Source: an uncultured Clostridia bacterium
Lineage (GTDB): Bacteria > Bacillota > Clostridia > Lachnospirales > Anaerotignaceae
DNA length: 48,619 bases
Assembly (NCBI GenBank): GCA_944381455.1
Contig: CALWLF010000082.1
Location: 1 to 48,619 of the forward strand
Reading direction: 5' to 3'
The translations under genes and the position numbers were made by a program. Below the pieces are notes generated by a model. That model had not been told where the DNA came from and made no database searches. It was given only the letters and a program-made list of their open reading frames with translations. Below are positions 7,768 to 16,411 of the stretch, piece by piece. Position 1 is the first letter of the stretch. Each line of letters opens with the position of its first letter.

Positions 7768-7795
7768 TGACCAAGCCGGCTGGCTTGCTATAATG
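7768..7795 (+). promoter_or_regulatory. Promoter of the phosphoesterase operon
   Basis: TTGACC (7768-7773) and a perfect TATAAT (7790-7795) are 16 bases apart. An AGCCGGCT palindrome lies in the spacer. The first gene starts 31 bases downstream. Confidence 0.8.
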
Positions 7796-7826
7796 AAAGA
7801 AAGAAACCGTAACAAAGGAGGTTCTT

Positions 7827-8300
7827 ATGACAAAAATTGCAATCCTCTCCGACACCCACGGCCTGCTGCGCCCCCAGGTGCTGGAAGCCGTTTCCTGCTG
7901 CGATTTGATTTTCCATGGCGGCGACATCAACCGGCCGGATATGTTAGAAACTTTAGAAACTTATGCACCCCTTCATGTGGTGCGGGGCAATAACGACAAA
8001 GAATGGGCCGAGCACCTGCCAAAAACCAAACTGGTCACGGTGGAGGGACTGCGCTTTTTTCTGGTCCACAACAAAAAAGATGTGCCCAAACCATTGACTG
8101 GTGTGGATATCGTCGTCTTTGGCCATTCCCACAAGTATACCGAAGAAACAAAAGACGGCATCCTTTGGCTAAACCCTGGCAGCTGCGGCAGGCGCCGCTT
8201 TGACCAGGCCATCACCTTTGCCCTTTTGACCGTTGACGGCACATCCTTCACCATCGAAAAAGTCCAGTTGGAACACGAACCGAAAAAGGAGACACCATGA
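7827..8300 (+). CDS. YfcE/MJ0936-family metallophosphoesterase
   Basis: A 157-residue calcineurin-like phosphodiesterase. The metal-binding motifs appear in order: LSDTHG (residues 8-13), FHGGDIN, RGNNDKEW and FGHSHKY. Family members hydrolyse phosphodiesters with two metal ions; the natural substrate is generally unknown. AAAGGAGG lies just before the ATG. The last bases overlap the next gene's start (ATGA), which implies translational coupling to the HD hydrolase. With the SGNH protein this makes a three-gene operon of small hydrolases. Confidence 0.92.
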   Translation: MTKIAILSDTHGLLRPQVLEAVSCCDLIFHGGDINRPDMLETLETYAPLHVVRGNNDKEWAEHLPKTKLVTVEGLRFFLVHNKKDVPKPLTGVDIVVFGHSHKYTEETKDGILWLNPGSCGRRRFDQAITFALLTVDGTSFTIEKVQLEHEPKKETP

Positions 8301-8839
8301 GCGACTATATCACCACCTACACCGGCGTCCATCTCTGCCCCACCGCCCCCGATCCCCAGCTGCTGCGCATTGAGGATGTGGCCCATGCCCTCTCCCTGCT
8401 TTGCCGGGGCAACGGCCATGTGAAAACCTTTTTTTCTGTGGGACAGCATTGTCTCTTTTGCGCCAAAGAAGCCCTGGCCCGAGGCTATGGCCGGGAAGTT
8501 GCCCTGGCCTGTCTGCTCCACGATGCCAGCGAGGCCTATCTGTCCGACGTTCCCCGGCCCTTTAAAAACAGCCTGCCCCAATACCGTCTATTGGAAGGAA
8601 AGATGCTGGATGCCATCTACACCAAGTTTTTGGGGCGCCTGCTGACAAGAGAAGAAGCAGCGCAGGTAAAAGAAATTGACGATGATTTTTTGTATTATGA
8701 TCTGCTCCATCTCCTAAACGAGCCGTCTTCTCGTCCGGCGCCCAAAATCTGCATCTCTTTTTCTTACGATGTAGTACCCTTTGGGGAAGTGGAACAAAGC
8801 TATCTTTCCTTGTTTGCCCAATTACAAAAGGAGGAATGA
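8297..8839 (+). CDS. HD-domain phosphohydrolase (YfbR-like)
   Basis: The 180-residue protein has the HD metal-binding layout: a first His in FFSVGQHCLFCA, the HD pair in ACLLHDASEAYLSDVPRP, and a distal conserved acidic segment KEIDDDFLYYD. The pattern around the HD pair is that of YfbR-like 5'-nucleotidases and related phage-type HD proteins, so a dNMP or nucleotide substrate is plausible but not shown. It overlaps the phosphoesterase stop by 4 bases and precedes the SGNH gene by 3 bases. Confidence 0.85.
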   Translation: MSDYITTYTGVHLCPTAPDPQLLRIEDVAHALSLLCRGNGHVKTFFSVGQHCLFCAKEALARGYGREVALACLLHDASEAYLSDVPRPFKNSLPQYRLLEGKMLDAIYTKFLGRLLTREEAAQVKEIDDDFLYYDLLHLLNEPSSRPAPKICISFSYDVVPFGEVEQSYLSLFAQLQKEE

Positions 8840-8842
8840 ACC

Positions 8843-9409
8843 ATGCGCATCTTAATGCTGGGCAACAGCTTCACCTTCACCAACGACCTGCCTGCCCTTT
8901 TGGCTGAGCGTACCGGGGCCGAAGTCGTTGGCCACACCAGAGGCGGCGCCAGGCTTTCGGAACAGTTAAACCCAGAAACCAAGATGGGTGCCAAAACTTT
9001 GGACGCTCTCACAAAAGAGCACTGGGATTATGTGGTGTTACAAGAAATGAGTAACGCCCCTTTGAAAACAAAGGAGCGGTTTTTGGAAAGCGTCTCTCGC
9101 TTGTGCGAAAAAGCCCGTCTGTGCGGTGCCACACCCGTTTTGTATGCCACCTGGGCCTATCAGCCCCAAAGCGAAAAACTGGCCGAAAGCGGCTTTTCCT
9201 ATGAAGAAATGAGCCGGGGCCTTGCCCTAGCCTATGGGGAAGCGGCAGAAAAAAACCAGGCCCTGCTGGCCCCTGTGGGCGATGCCTTTTTCCAGGAAAA
9301 CCAAAAGACCAACTTATATGCCTTAGACGGCTTTCATCCCAATTTGGCCGGCTCTCTTTTGGCCGCCGATGTATTGGCAAAAACCATTTTAGAGGACGCG
9401 GCAAAATAA
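8843..9409 (+). CDS. SGNH/GDSL-like hydrolase, cytoplasmic
   Basis: A 188-residue protein with no signal peptide. Block I is LMLGNSFTF (GNS replaces GDS, catalytic Ser near residue 9). The middle has VVLQEMSNAP, and the C-terminal block is LDGFHPNLAG, giving the catalytic Asp-x-x-His. This is the SGNH fold, resembling small DUF4886-type members. The substrate is unknown; esterases and acyl hydrolases are common. It is the last gene of the three-hydrolase operon, with GGAGG before the ATG, and is followed by a terminator. Confidence 0.82.
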   Translation: MRILMLGNSFTFTNDLPALLAERTGAEVVGHTRGGARLSEQLNPETKMGAKTLDALTKEHWDYVVLQEMSNAPLKTKERFLESVSRLCEKARLCGATPVLYATWAYQPQSEKLAESGFSYEEMSRGLALAYGEAAEKNQALLAPVGDAFFQENQKTNLYALDGFHPNLAGSLLAADVLAKTILEDAAK

Positions 9410-9417
9410 ATCCCATA

Positions 9418-9466
9418 AAAAAACGCATGGCTCTGCCCATTGGCATCCATGCGTTTTTCTTTTTTT
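9418..9466. terminator. Bidirectional terminator between the SGNH gene and brnQ
   Basis: An A-rich/T-rich bordered stem (AAACGCATGG with CCATGCGTTT) spans 9418-9458 and is followed by a T run on plus. It serves the convergent SGNH and brnQ genes. Confidence 0.85.
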
Positions 9467-9473
9467 CAGCGGC

Positions 9474-10769
9474 TTATCGGAACATCCCCTGCCGTTTGGG
9501 GAATACAAAACTGAACACAGCGCCCAGTACAAATCCAAAGACTGCCGGAACCACCCATCCTAGGCCCATACCATAAAATGGCAGGTATAACAACAACGAT
9601 TGCCCAATGCCAAACTGGGACAATATGCTGATGATGGCCGTAAAGAGCACACACCAAAAATAGCTCAAATACAGTCGTTTGATGAAACGATGGAAAATCC
9701 CCATCAAAATCAGCACAATGGCCACCGGGTATATGATGCCTAAAATTGGCACCGAGACTTTTAAAATCGTATCCAGCCCGGCAATGGAGATGAAAAAGCT
9801 GATGATGGCAAACACGCCAACCCAGGCCGGCACGCTCAGTTTCGGCCATTGGGAATGAAAATAGGTGCCGCAGCAGCTCAGTAAGCCAATACAGGTATTG
9901 AGGCAGGCAATGAAAAACACACCGCCCAAAATAGCCGTACCCACCGGCCCAAACTGCAAATTGGACAACTGGGCCAATACTTGTGTGCCGTCGGTGGCCT
10001 CTGGGAATTTTGCCCCGCCCATGGCCCCAATGTGGGTCAAAGAAGCATAGACCAAAAGCAAAAAGGCGCCGGCAATCCATCCGGCCCGGATGGTGGCCGA
10101 TACCACGCTTTTTTCTTCTCTCACCCCGCGGTTTTCAATGTTTTCTGCAATGACAATGCCAAAGTTTAAAGCTGCAATGGCATCCATCGTCTGATACCCG
10201 TCAATAAAGCCTTGGGGCAGCGGCGTCTGCGCATAAACGCCCAAAGCCTCGCCATATTCTCCCGGCGGATGCAATAGACAAGCCACCACGATGGCAAAAA
10301 TCAGCAGCAGCAACAGCGGCCCCGTAATCCGCCCCAGCACCGCCGAAATTTTTTCCGGCTTTAAAGCCACCAAAAATGCAATCACAAAAAACACCAGTGC
10401 ATATACCACCCGCAGCCAAAGGGCAGAACCGGCAAAGGGTGCCACCGCCATGGAAAACGATGTGGATGCCGTTCTGGGGATGGCCAAACAAGGTCCGATG
10501 GATAAATAAATCAACAGCGTAAACACAAAGGCAAACCTTGGCCCAACCCGGCCCGAAAGCTGAGGCAGCCCGCCAGAAAGGGCCACTGCCAATACCCCAA
10601 GCACCGGAAGCCCAATGGCGCTCAATGCAAACCCCACAAACGCCTGCCAGGTGTTCGTGCCGGCCTGTGCGCCCAAAAAGGGTGGGAAAATCAAATTCCC
10701 GGCGCCAAAAAACATGGAAAACAACGTAATCCCCACCAATAGGGTGCTCTTTCGATCCAATTTATTCAC
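9474..10769 (-). CDS. brnQ: Branched-chain amino-acid:cation symporter
   Basis: A member of the LIVCS family importing leucine, isoleucine and valine with Na+ or H+. The 431-residue product has about 12 hydrophobic segments. The N-terminal family signature is clear (LFSMFFGAGNLIFPPFLG), and GYQTMDAIAALNFGIVIAENI matches the conserved central region. The start is GTG at 10769: AGGAGG stands 8 bases upstream, while the open frame's further 16 N-terminal residues are very polar and precede that site. It lies 50 bases downstream of the split FUSC gene on the same strand, with no obvious terminator between. Confidence 0.95.
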   Translation of the reverse strand: MNKLDRKSTLLVGITLFSMFFGAGNLIFPPFLGAQAGTNTWQAFVGFALSAIGLPVLGVLAVALSGGLPQLSGRVGPRFAFVFTLLIYLSIGPCLAIPRTASTSFSMAVAPFAGSALWLRVVYALVFFVIAFLVALKPEKISAVLGRITGPLLLLLIFAIVVACLLHPPGEYGEALGVYAQTPLPQGFIDGYQTMDAIAALNFGIVIAENIENRGVREEKSVVSATIRAGWIAGAFLLLVYASLTHIGAMGGAKFPEATDGTQVLAQLSNLQFGPVGTAILGGVFFIACLNTCIGLLSCCGTYFHSQWPKLSVPAWVGVFAIISFFISIAGLDTILKVSVPILGIIYPVAIVLILMGIFHRFIKRLYLSYFWCVLFTAIISILSQFGIGQSLLLYLPFYGMGLGWVVPAVFGFVLGAVFSFVFPKRQGMFR

Positions 10770-10819
10770 TCTATTTTCCTCCTGTCCTTGTTCCATCCTT
10801 TTCTTCTTTTGCCACAACC

Positions 10820-12010
10820 TTATGATTCATAAAAAACTTCTTTTTCTTGCATGTTTTTTCTTACAATCTGCTCATTTTCCCGAACCAAATTCACCCATTC
10901 ATTGCGGTGTTTTTGATATTGCTCCATCAACCGCTCCAAATCCTGGTTGGAAAAGGAAATCTGACTTTGCAAAGTTGCCCCTGAAGCGCAGGAAGCAAAA
11001 AACAGCCGGATCGTTGCCAAAAACCGATTTTGTTCTTCCGGCAGCACAGCGCCTGTCACTGCATCATAGGCAATTTGTTCTGCCTCCGAAAAACAATACC
11101 AAGCCGTCACCAAAAGCCGTTTGCAAAGATCACCTCTGGGATTTGGCAGCGTCATGGCATAGTCCATGGCCTGGCGGTAAATCATATGAAACTGGTTTAA
11201 TAAACCGCCCAGCTGGGCTTCTTGCCCATAGCCCAGCCATTTGCTTTGCACTGCCGCCCAATAGGACGCCTGAATTTGAGAAAGCGCCTGCAGGTTAAAG
11301 GCAAACTGTTTTTCTTTCGTGACAGGAAAACAAAACCCGTTAACCAAAAGCACCAAGAAAATGGCCAATAACAAATACCCAATCCGTAGCCACGGCAGCG
11401 TGTCATAGGGCATGGAAAGACTTGCCATGGTCAAAGCATATCCTGTTGAAAAAATGGGCTGCACCCATTCTCCCGGCGTCGAGCAATACATCAGCGAGAT
11501 CATCAAAAATGCAAATACGGCCTGCCAAAGGGTTGTACCCAAAAAAGGATCTACACAAGTCACCAGCACACATCCGATCACCGTTCCCACCGGCCGTGTC
11601 ATCATTCTGTGGGTGCATTCTTCAAAACTGGGCTGTAACAGCAAAAACGCATGCATCGGCAGCCAGTACATGTGATTATTCTGGAAGATGACATTAACCG
11701 AAAAAGTAATGACCAAAATCACCGCCAGCCGCAGCGCAAACCGTTTTTCAAACTGATTGTGACTCATCCGCCTGCGTAAATGATTCCAAAGCTCCCGCCT
11801 GTGGCGGCGATCCCAAAAGGGAATCGTCTCCTGCCCAGTTTCAAACTGCCAAAACAGCTGCATCATCTGCAAAACACTGCGCACATAAATACAAAGCCGT
11901 CCTGTTGGCAGCTGCATCTGTGCCAAAAATGCCTTGGCCTCATCAGAAGAAAACCCTTGCGTATCGCAGCTTTGTTGCAAAAAAACAGCCAATTTCTCCA
12001 GCTGCCCCAC
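10820..12010 (-). CDS. FUSC/aromatic-acid exporter-like protein, C-terminal part (after in-frame TGA)
   Basis: This frame carries the second half of a FUSC-family (fusaric acid resistance, AaeB/YccS-like) transporter: a cytoplasmic start, then about six membrane segments (from RLAVILVITFSVNVIFQ through LLLAIFLVLLVNGFCF), and a long cytoplasmic C-terminal region. It is in the same reading frame as the upstream part and separated from it only by TGA and two codons. The candidate start is a GTG at 12010 with a poor ribosome site (AAGGGA 12 bases away), so independent expression is doubtful. The joined length, about 645-670 residues, matches intact family members. Confidence 0.8.
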   Translation of the reverse strand: MGQLEKLAVFLQQSCDTQGFSSDEAKAFLAQMQLPTGRLCIYVRSVLQMMQLFWQFETGQETIPFWDRRHRRELWNHLRRRMSHNQFEKRFALRLAVILVITFSVNVIFQNNHMYWLPMHAFLLLQPSFEECTHRMMTRPVGTVIGCVLVTCVDPFLGTTLWQAVFAFLMISLMYCSTPGEWVQPIFSTGYALTMASLSMPYDTLPWLRIGYLLLAIFLVLLVNGFCFPVTKEKQFAFNLQALSQIQASYWAAVQSKWLGYGQEAQLGGLLNQFHMIYRQAMDYAMTLPNPRGDLCKRLLVTAWYCFSEAEQIAYDAVTGAVLPEEQNRFLATIRLFFASCASGATLQSQISFSNQDLERLMEQYQKHRNEWVNLVRENEQIVRKNMQEKEVFYES

Positions 12011-12016
12011 AGCCTG

Positions 12017-12754
12017 TCACTGTCCCTTGTCCTCCTTCCAAGCAGGATCCGCAATCAAATAACAGCTGCGCTGAAACAACAACGCCAAAATATCATATTG
12101 TTTTCTTTTGTTTCCACCCGTTTTCACCCAGCTGCCCGTTTGGTAAGCCAGACGGTGATACGTTTCCTCCAGCGTGAAACATTCTTTCAGCAGCGCCTTG
12201 CTCTTTTCCCCTTGGGCCATTTTTTTCAGCAGCGCCACCAGATCCGCAAGCCCCCGTTCTTTGGGCAGCGGGGATGACGTGCCCAGCTTCCTTTTCTGCA
12301 CCAAAAAAAGCGCCGCCATGCACACAGCCCAACAGACAACAACGACTGCCAGCTGTTCTGGCAAATTTTCTGCCGGGCGCATCTGATGAAACACAAACAT
12401 CATTGCTGCGGCAAAATAACCCTTTGGCGCAAACTGAGAAGAGCCAAAAAACACCAATACCATCGGCACCAGCCCATTAAGCAGCACACACCAGAACAAA
12501 TTTTGCACTGCCAAATGGGAAAGCGCCACCAAAACAAGGCTTTCTCCCAGCAAAAACACGGCGGAACCCACCGTATTGTTTCGGCTGCGCCGCACTTGAA
12601 ACAGCGTGGTAAAAACAGATACCGTCAAGCAATAAGTAATCCCAAACCGAAAAACCACCAAAAAAAACAGCACCAAAAAAAAGCCAATCACCGGCCAGGC
12701 CGATTGCCACTTTCTTTTCCAATGCTGTATCAGTCGGTTTCCCGTCTCTCCCAT
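12017..12754 (-). CDS. FUSC/aromatic-acid exporter-like protein, N-terminal part (ends at in-frame TGA)
   Basis: The part before the TGA holds the first membrane domain (WPVIGFFLVLFFLVVFRFGITYCL and several more hydrophobic segments, with QVRRSRNNTVGSAVFLLGESL) and a cytoplasmic helical region. It ends at a TGA (12017-12019), with the rest of the protein following in frame. Starts are uncertain: ATG 12754 is taken because the promoter at 12801-12829 rules out more upstream codons, but GTG 12763 is also possible. FUSC proteins are proton-driven exporters of aromatic or other organic acids. This could be a pseudogene, a naturally split transporter or a sequence error. Confidence 0.75.
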   Translation of the reverse strand: MGETGNRLIQHWKRKWQSAWPVIGFFLVLFFLVVFRFGITYCLTVSVFTTLFQVRRSRNNTVGSAVFLLGESLVLVALSHLAVQNLFWCVLLNGLVPMVLVFFGSSQFAPKGYFAAAMMFVFHQMRPAENLPEQLAVVVVCWAVCMAALFLVQKRKLGTSSPLPKERGLADLVALLKKMAQGEKSKALLKECFTLEETYHRLAYQTGSWVKTGGNKRKQYDILALLFQRSCYLIADPAWKEDKGQ

Positions 12755-12800
12755 TGCCTTCACCCATTCTTTCCCCGCTGTCCACCAACCATTCTTCTTT

Positions 12801-12829
12801 ATTGTAACAAAGGCAGCCGATGTTTGCAA
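12801..12829 (-). promoter_or_regulatory. Promoter of the FUSC gene
   Basis: On the minus strand TTGCAA (12829-12824) and TACAAT (12806-12801) have a 17-base spacer. Its position argues for a start codon downstream of about 12795. Confidence 0.7.
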
Positions 12830-12856
12830 TCGACTGCCCAGAAAAAATCCTTTTTC

Positions 12857-13696
12857 TTAACCATAAATCATTAACATACCAACCATGATTCCCAAAATGA
12901 CAGAAAATGCCGGCAGCTTGCTGCGATAAAGCAGCACAGCCTGAGGCACAATTTCACCAAACACCACATACAACATGGCGCCGCTGGCAAAACAAAGGCT
13001 GAAAGCCAGCCCAACAGGCCCTAAATCGCCCACCAGATATCCCAAAAAAGCGCCAAGAACCGTAGGCGCACCGCTGGCAGCCGTCACAAAAACTGCCCTT
13101 GCTTTTGTCATGCCGCCGCCAATGAGCGGCACCGAAACAGCCATCCCCTCCGGGATGTTATGTAATCCAATTAACACAGCCAACATCCACGCCGAGCCTG
13201 TCAAAGTTCCACCCGCATTGGCAAAAGACGCCCCAATGGTCATCCCCTCCGGCACATTGTGCAGTGCAATGGCACAGGCCATCACCACCCCGGCCAAAAA
13301 CAATTTCCAGCCTCTGTCGTTTTTCTTTTTGTGCGCCTGATAATGGTCACTGTGGATCAGCTCGTCCAACGCATCTGCCGTTTTGGGATGGGCGCCGTCA
13401 ATATGGGCCACCTCCGGATTGGCCCGCCGGTCAATCCAGGCATTGAGCAAAAACACCAATCCAATGCCAACCCAAACGCTGAGAAAAATCATCCATAACG
13501 ATACACCCGTTTCAACGGCACTCAACAACAAATCAAAACAGACAATACTGAGCATCACTCCTGATGCAAAACTGAGCAATAAACTGACGGCACGGTTTGA
13601 ATCCTTTTGCAGCAATGCACCAATCAGCCCGCCAATGCCGGTGCCGCCAATGCCGGAAATGGCAGTGCTGCATAATAAAATTCCAAATTGTTCCAT
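12857..13696 (-). CDS. ZIP-family divalent metal transporter
   Basis: The 279-residue protein has about eight membrane segments and the two ZIP metal-site motifs, HNVPEGMTIG and HNIPEGMAVS, in its central helices. A cytoplasmic loop near residues 95-125 is rich in His, Asp and Lys (HSDHYQAHKKKND), a common metal-sensing loop in this family. Members bring zinc, iron or manganese into the cytosol; the metal cannot be told. AAAGGAG stands upstream of the ATG, and a sigma-A promoter lies at 13729-13757. It appears to be a single-gene unit. Confidence 0.94.
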   Translation of the reverse strand: MEQFGILLCSTAISGIGGTGIGGLIGALLQKDSNRAVSLLLSFASGVMLSIVCFDLLLSAVETGVSLWMIFLSVWVGIGLVFLLNAWIDRRANPEVAHIDGAHPKTADALDELIHSDHYQAHKKKNDRGWKLFLAGVVMACAIALHNVPEGMTIGASFANAGGTLTGSAWMLAVLIGLHNIPEGMAVSVPLIGGGMTKARAVFVTAASGAPTVLGAFLGYLVGDLGPVGLAFSLCFASGAMLYVVFGEIVPQAVLLYRSKLPAFSVILGIMVGMLMIYG

Positions 13697-13728
13697 TTTC
13701 CCTCGCTCCTTTTTCCTTGTTCCAAATG

Positions 13729-13757
13729 ATTATACGCCATTTAGTTAGTCTTGACAA
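13729..13757 (-). promoter_or_regulatory. Promoter of the ZIP transporter gene
   Basis: Minus-strand TTGTCA (13757-13752) and TATAAT (13734-13729) are 17 bases apart. I saw no clear Zur or Fur box. Confidence 0.75.
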
Positions 13758-13785
13758 CCTGAAAAGTCAAAAAAAGGAAGCAAAA

Positions 13786-13815
13786 GAAAAAACTGCCCCG
13801 CTGAAAGCGGGGCAG
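13786..13815 (-). terminator. Terminator of the LarA-like gene
   Basis: A perfect 10-bp GC-rich stem (13793-13802 with 13806-13815) is followed by T6 on the minus strand, 15 bases past the stop. Confidence 0.9.
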
Positions 13816-13829
13816 CAAAACTTTTTGGC

Positions 13830-15140
13830 TTATTTCTTTTCTTCAAACCAATCAATCATATTGTCATTTTCATCAAAAGGCATTTCATAAGGTTCCGAGA
13901 TGATTTCCACATCGTCCCGGTCGATGATATCGGGAATGAGGCTTTCAGAAATTTCGATTTCGTCCAGATGCAGCGTATCGGGGATACGGGCAATTCTGGC
14001 TTTGTTGTAATCAATTTTGCGGCAGGTGCGGATGGCCAGCAGCAGTGCTTCCTTGTCATTATTTTGGTATACCGGGATTTTGCCGCCATCGATCATGGTG
14101 TTGGTGCCAAGGTTAACCCAAGTGCTTTCCCAGTCCACCGTCTCCAGACAACGGCGGGTGGTCACATCGGCCAGGCCCAGCCCGCAGGCATTGTGGTGGC
14201 TTTCTTCTGTCAGGCCGCGGATAAACAGTTTTTGGGTATGGAAATCGTCTTCGAATCCTGGCATAAAGCTGCGGCCGGTGACGTTGGGATCTTGTCCTTC
14301 GCCGCTGATATTTTTGCCGATTTTATCTACAATCAGCACGTCAATGTTGTCAAATTTCAGTTTTGCCAGTCTGTTTCTGGCAATTTCCAGCAGTTCGTGG
14401 TCTTTTTCCACGATTTTGTCTTTTTCCATCACATCAATTTCGCTGATCTCATCATAGGCGTTTTGCACCAGGCCCACGCCAAAAACCACATTCATCTTTT
14501 CCAAAAATTCCTTGGCCACAATGGGGATCCGTACAGCAAAGGTGTCAAAGCCCTGCATATGGAACCAGGAAGCGCCTTTATGCTTGGCCAGACCAATGGC
14601 AATCATTTTCAAGAGACCGCTTTCATGTTCCCCTTTGAAATCGGTATGGGGTTTCACTTTGTTTAACAGCACAATGCCGTCAGCTTCGGCGGCATATTTA
14701 TCACAATAAATGGGCGTGCCGTCTGGCATTTCGCCAATCAAAACCGTATCCATCGAAGCCAAAATGGGCACACCCATGGCTTCTTCTGTGATGCCATAGC
14801 CATTGATGACTTCCAGCTGGCCTTCTACGGTGCCGCCGCCGTGGCTGCCCATGGCAGGCACAATAAATGGCTCGGCGCCCCAGGCTTTCAAGCGGTCGCA
14901 AATGGTACGGGTGATCATATCAATATGGGGAATTCCGCGGCTTCCGGCAGTGATGGCAATGCGTTTGCCCGCCAGGTCCTGTTTGTTGGAAAGGGCATCC
15001 AGTTTCGTTTCCAGGACGCCTTTGATATCTTCGATTTTATCGCTGGGGTATTTTTGGCGGATTTTTACCATTTTGGGAATTTGAATGCCTTCCATCCCTT
15101 CCACTTTGAAGTGAATTTCTGGAAACGTAATAAACCTCAT
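13830..15140 (-). CDS. LarA-like (DUF2088) protein
   Basis: The 436-residue product resembles the N-terminal lactate-racemase domain family. Key stretches are ITAGSRGIPHID, VPAMGSHGGGTVEGQ and LLNKVKPHTDFKGEHESG, with histidines and lysines in places where LarA-type enzymes bind their nickel-pincer cofactor. The C-terminal half (GKNISGEGQDPNVTGR, CGLGLADVTTRRCLE) is typical of a clostridial subfamily whose reaction is unknown to me. No larB, larC or larE lies nearby, so a nickel-dependent racemase role is unproven. AGGAG fits the ATG at 15140 (8 bases) better than the ATG at 15146 (2 bases). It is a single-gene unit with promoter and terminator. Confidence 0.8.
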   Translation of the reverse strand: MRFITFPEIHFKVEGMEGIQIPKMVKIRQKYPSDKIEDIKGVLETKLDALSNKQDLAGKRIAITAGSRGIPHIDMITRTICDRLKAWGAEPFIVPAMGSHGGGTVEGQLEVINGYGITEEAMGVPILASMDTVLIGEMPDGTPIYCDKYAAEADGIVLLNKVKPHTDFKGEHESGLLKMIAIGLAKHKGASWFHMQGFDTFAVRIPIVAKEFLEKMNVVFGVGLVQNAYDEISEIDVMEKDKIVEKDHELLEIARNRLAKLKFDNIDVLIVDKIGKNISGEGQDPNVTGRSFMPGFEDDFHTQKLFIRGLTEESHHNACGLGLADVTTRRCLETVDWESTWVNLGTNTMIDGGKIPVYQNNDKEALLLAIRTCRKIDYNKARIARIPDTLHLDEIEISESLIPDIIDRDDVEIISEPYEMPFDENDNMIDWFEEKK

Positions 15141-15236
15141 GCTCATCTCTCCTTTGGCTTTGATATGAAAGATACGGTCTTATTTCTGGATAGTAATTTT
15201 ATTACGCATAAATATATACTCCAGTAATATATCTCC

Positions 15237-15265
15237 ATTGTAGAGCATTTTCTTCCATCTGTCCA
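15237..15265 (-). promoter_or_regulatory. Promoter of the LarA-like gene
   Basis: Minus-strand TGGACA (15265-15260) and TACAAT (15242-15237) are 17 bases apart, giving a leader of about 90 bases. Confidence 0.65.
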
Positions 15266-15291
15266 GAAAAATTTCGCACAAAAAACGGATT

Positions 15292-16329
15292 CTATTTTCG
15301 CCCACCTTGCCCATGCCCTCGTCCCAGGCGCCATTTTTGCCAGCCCACTGCCGCCAGCAAAGTGCCCCAGGCCAAAAAGCAAGAGGCATAATAGCTAAAA
15401 AAGCGATAAGCCAGTAACAGCGCCAGTGCCATGGGCTCTCCCACCAGGGGAGAAAACAGCATCGTAAAAATCACTTCCACACTGGCCACACCGCCTGGCG
15501 TTGGAATCACGCCGGCTAACGCCATGGTCAGCGCCGTAAAGGCGATTCCTTCGCCCAGGGAAAAAGGCCGCCCCTCCTGCATGCTGCACAGCGCCAAATA
15601 GGGCATGACATACCAAAACAGCACTTTCAAACAAGCAAAGAAAAAAGCCAAACCCACCGCCGTTTTGTTTTTAAGCAATGTTCTTGTCTGGCTGGATAAC
15701 CGCCCCAGCCGCTCTTCCAGCTCATCGGCTGCCTTTTGGATCTTTCTGCGGGGCAGACGGCGCAAAAAGGCCAGCAAAAGCCTATGGCCTCTTTGCCAAA
15801 GACAAAGGGCAAATAGCCCCGCCACAATCAGCACCGTAACGCCATAACCGATCCATAAATAAACTGTACTTTCTCCAAATACTGCCTGCACCTGTGCTCC
15901 ATAACAAAAAAAGCCTATGCCGGCCACCGCAGCCACTGCCGTTTTATGAAGCCCATAGTTGATGCTGGCCATACCGGCACTCCATTCCACCGGCAATCCC
16001 TGCCGCGTCAAATCATACACCAATGCCGGCGCCGTTGCCATGCCAAAACTGGGAGCCCGGACGGCGCCCATATAAAACCCGGCCATTATTCCATTGCGGA
16101 AAGTAAAAGTTTCTTTCTGGCTTTTGGCCAAAACCGTCAGTCCCATTCCTTCCACAGCCATATAGCCCAGGCTGCAAATGCAAAGCATGCCTATGGTCTT
16201 TGGCTCAAGCTTTGCCAATAACGCGGCCACCTCTGCACCATGTTCCCCCATCAGCTGCCAAAGCACAAGGCCCGTCATCAGGACGAATATCATGGAAAGA
16301 CCTATTGTTTTTTTCCATTCCCGTTTCAT
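15292..16329 (-). CDS. Flippase-like integral membrane protein (LPG synthase TM-region family)
   Basis: The 345-residue protein has about eight membrane segments and belongs to the UPF0104 / lysylphosphatidylglycerol synthase TM-region family. The visible family feature is the late segment with VIPTPGGVASVEVIFTMLF. These proteins resemble the flippase half of MprF, but here no aminoacyl-transferase domain is attached, so lipid flipping is only a possibility. GAAGG 8-9 bases before the ATG at 16329 sets the start; upstream codons in the open frame have no start or ribosome site. It follows pdxK across a terminator. Confidence 0.82.
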   Translation of the reverse strand: MKREWKKTIGLSMIFVLMTGLVLWQLMGEHGAEVAALLAKLEPKTIGMLCICSLGYMAVEGMGLTVLAKSQKETFTFRNGIMAGFYMGAVRAPSFGMATAPALVYDLTRQGLPVEWSAGMASINYGLHKTAVAAVAGIGFFCYGAQVQAVFGESTVYLWIGYGVTVLIVAGLFALCLWQRGHRLLLAFLRRLPRRKIQKAADELEERLGRLSSQTRTLLKNKTAVGLAFFFACLKVLFWYVMPYLALCSMQEGRPFSLGEGIAFTALTMALAGVIPTPGGVASVEVIFTMLFSPLVGEPMALALLLAYRFFSYYASCFLAWGTLLAAVGWQKWRLGRGHGQGGRK

Positions 16330-16411
16330 CTGCTGCACCTTCTTTGGGATGGTTTCTTTGGTTTGAGATACGAAAAAGAGGGAAAAAGGTTTTTGGTTTT
16401 CCAATCTTTAG

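Noticed and set aside
12017-12019. Selenocysteine read-through of the TGA in the FUSC gene
   Set aside because: Only a weak 4-bp stem follows the TGA, without the typical bacterial SECIS loop, and FUSC proteins are not known selenoproteins.
13968-14666. A 232-codon frame opposite the LarA-like gene
   Set aside because: Shadow frame with biased composition; the minus-strand gene is clear.
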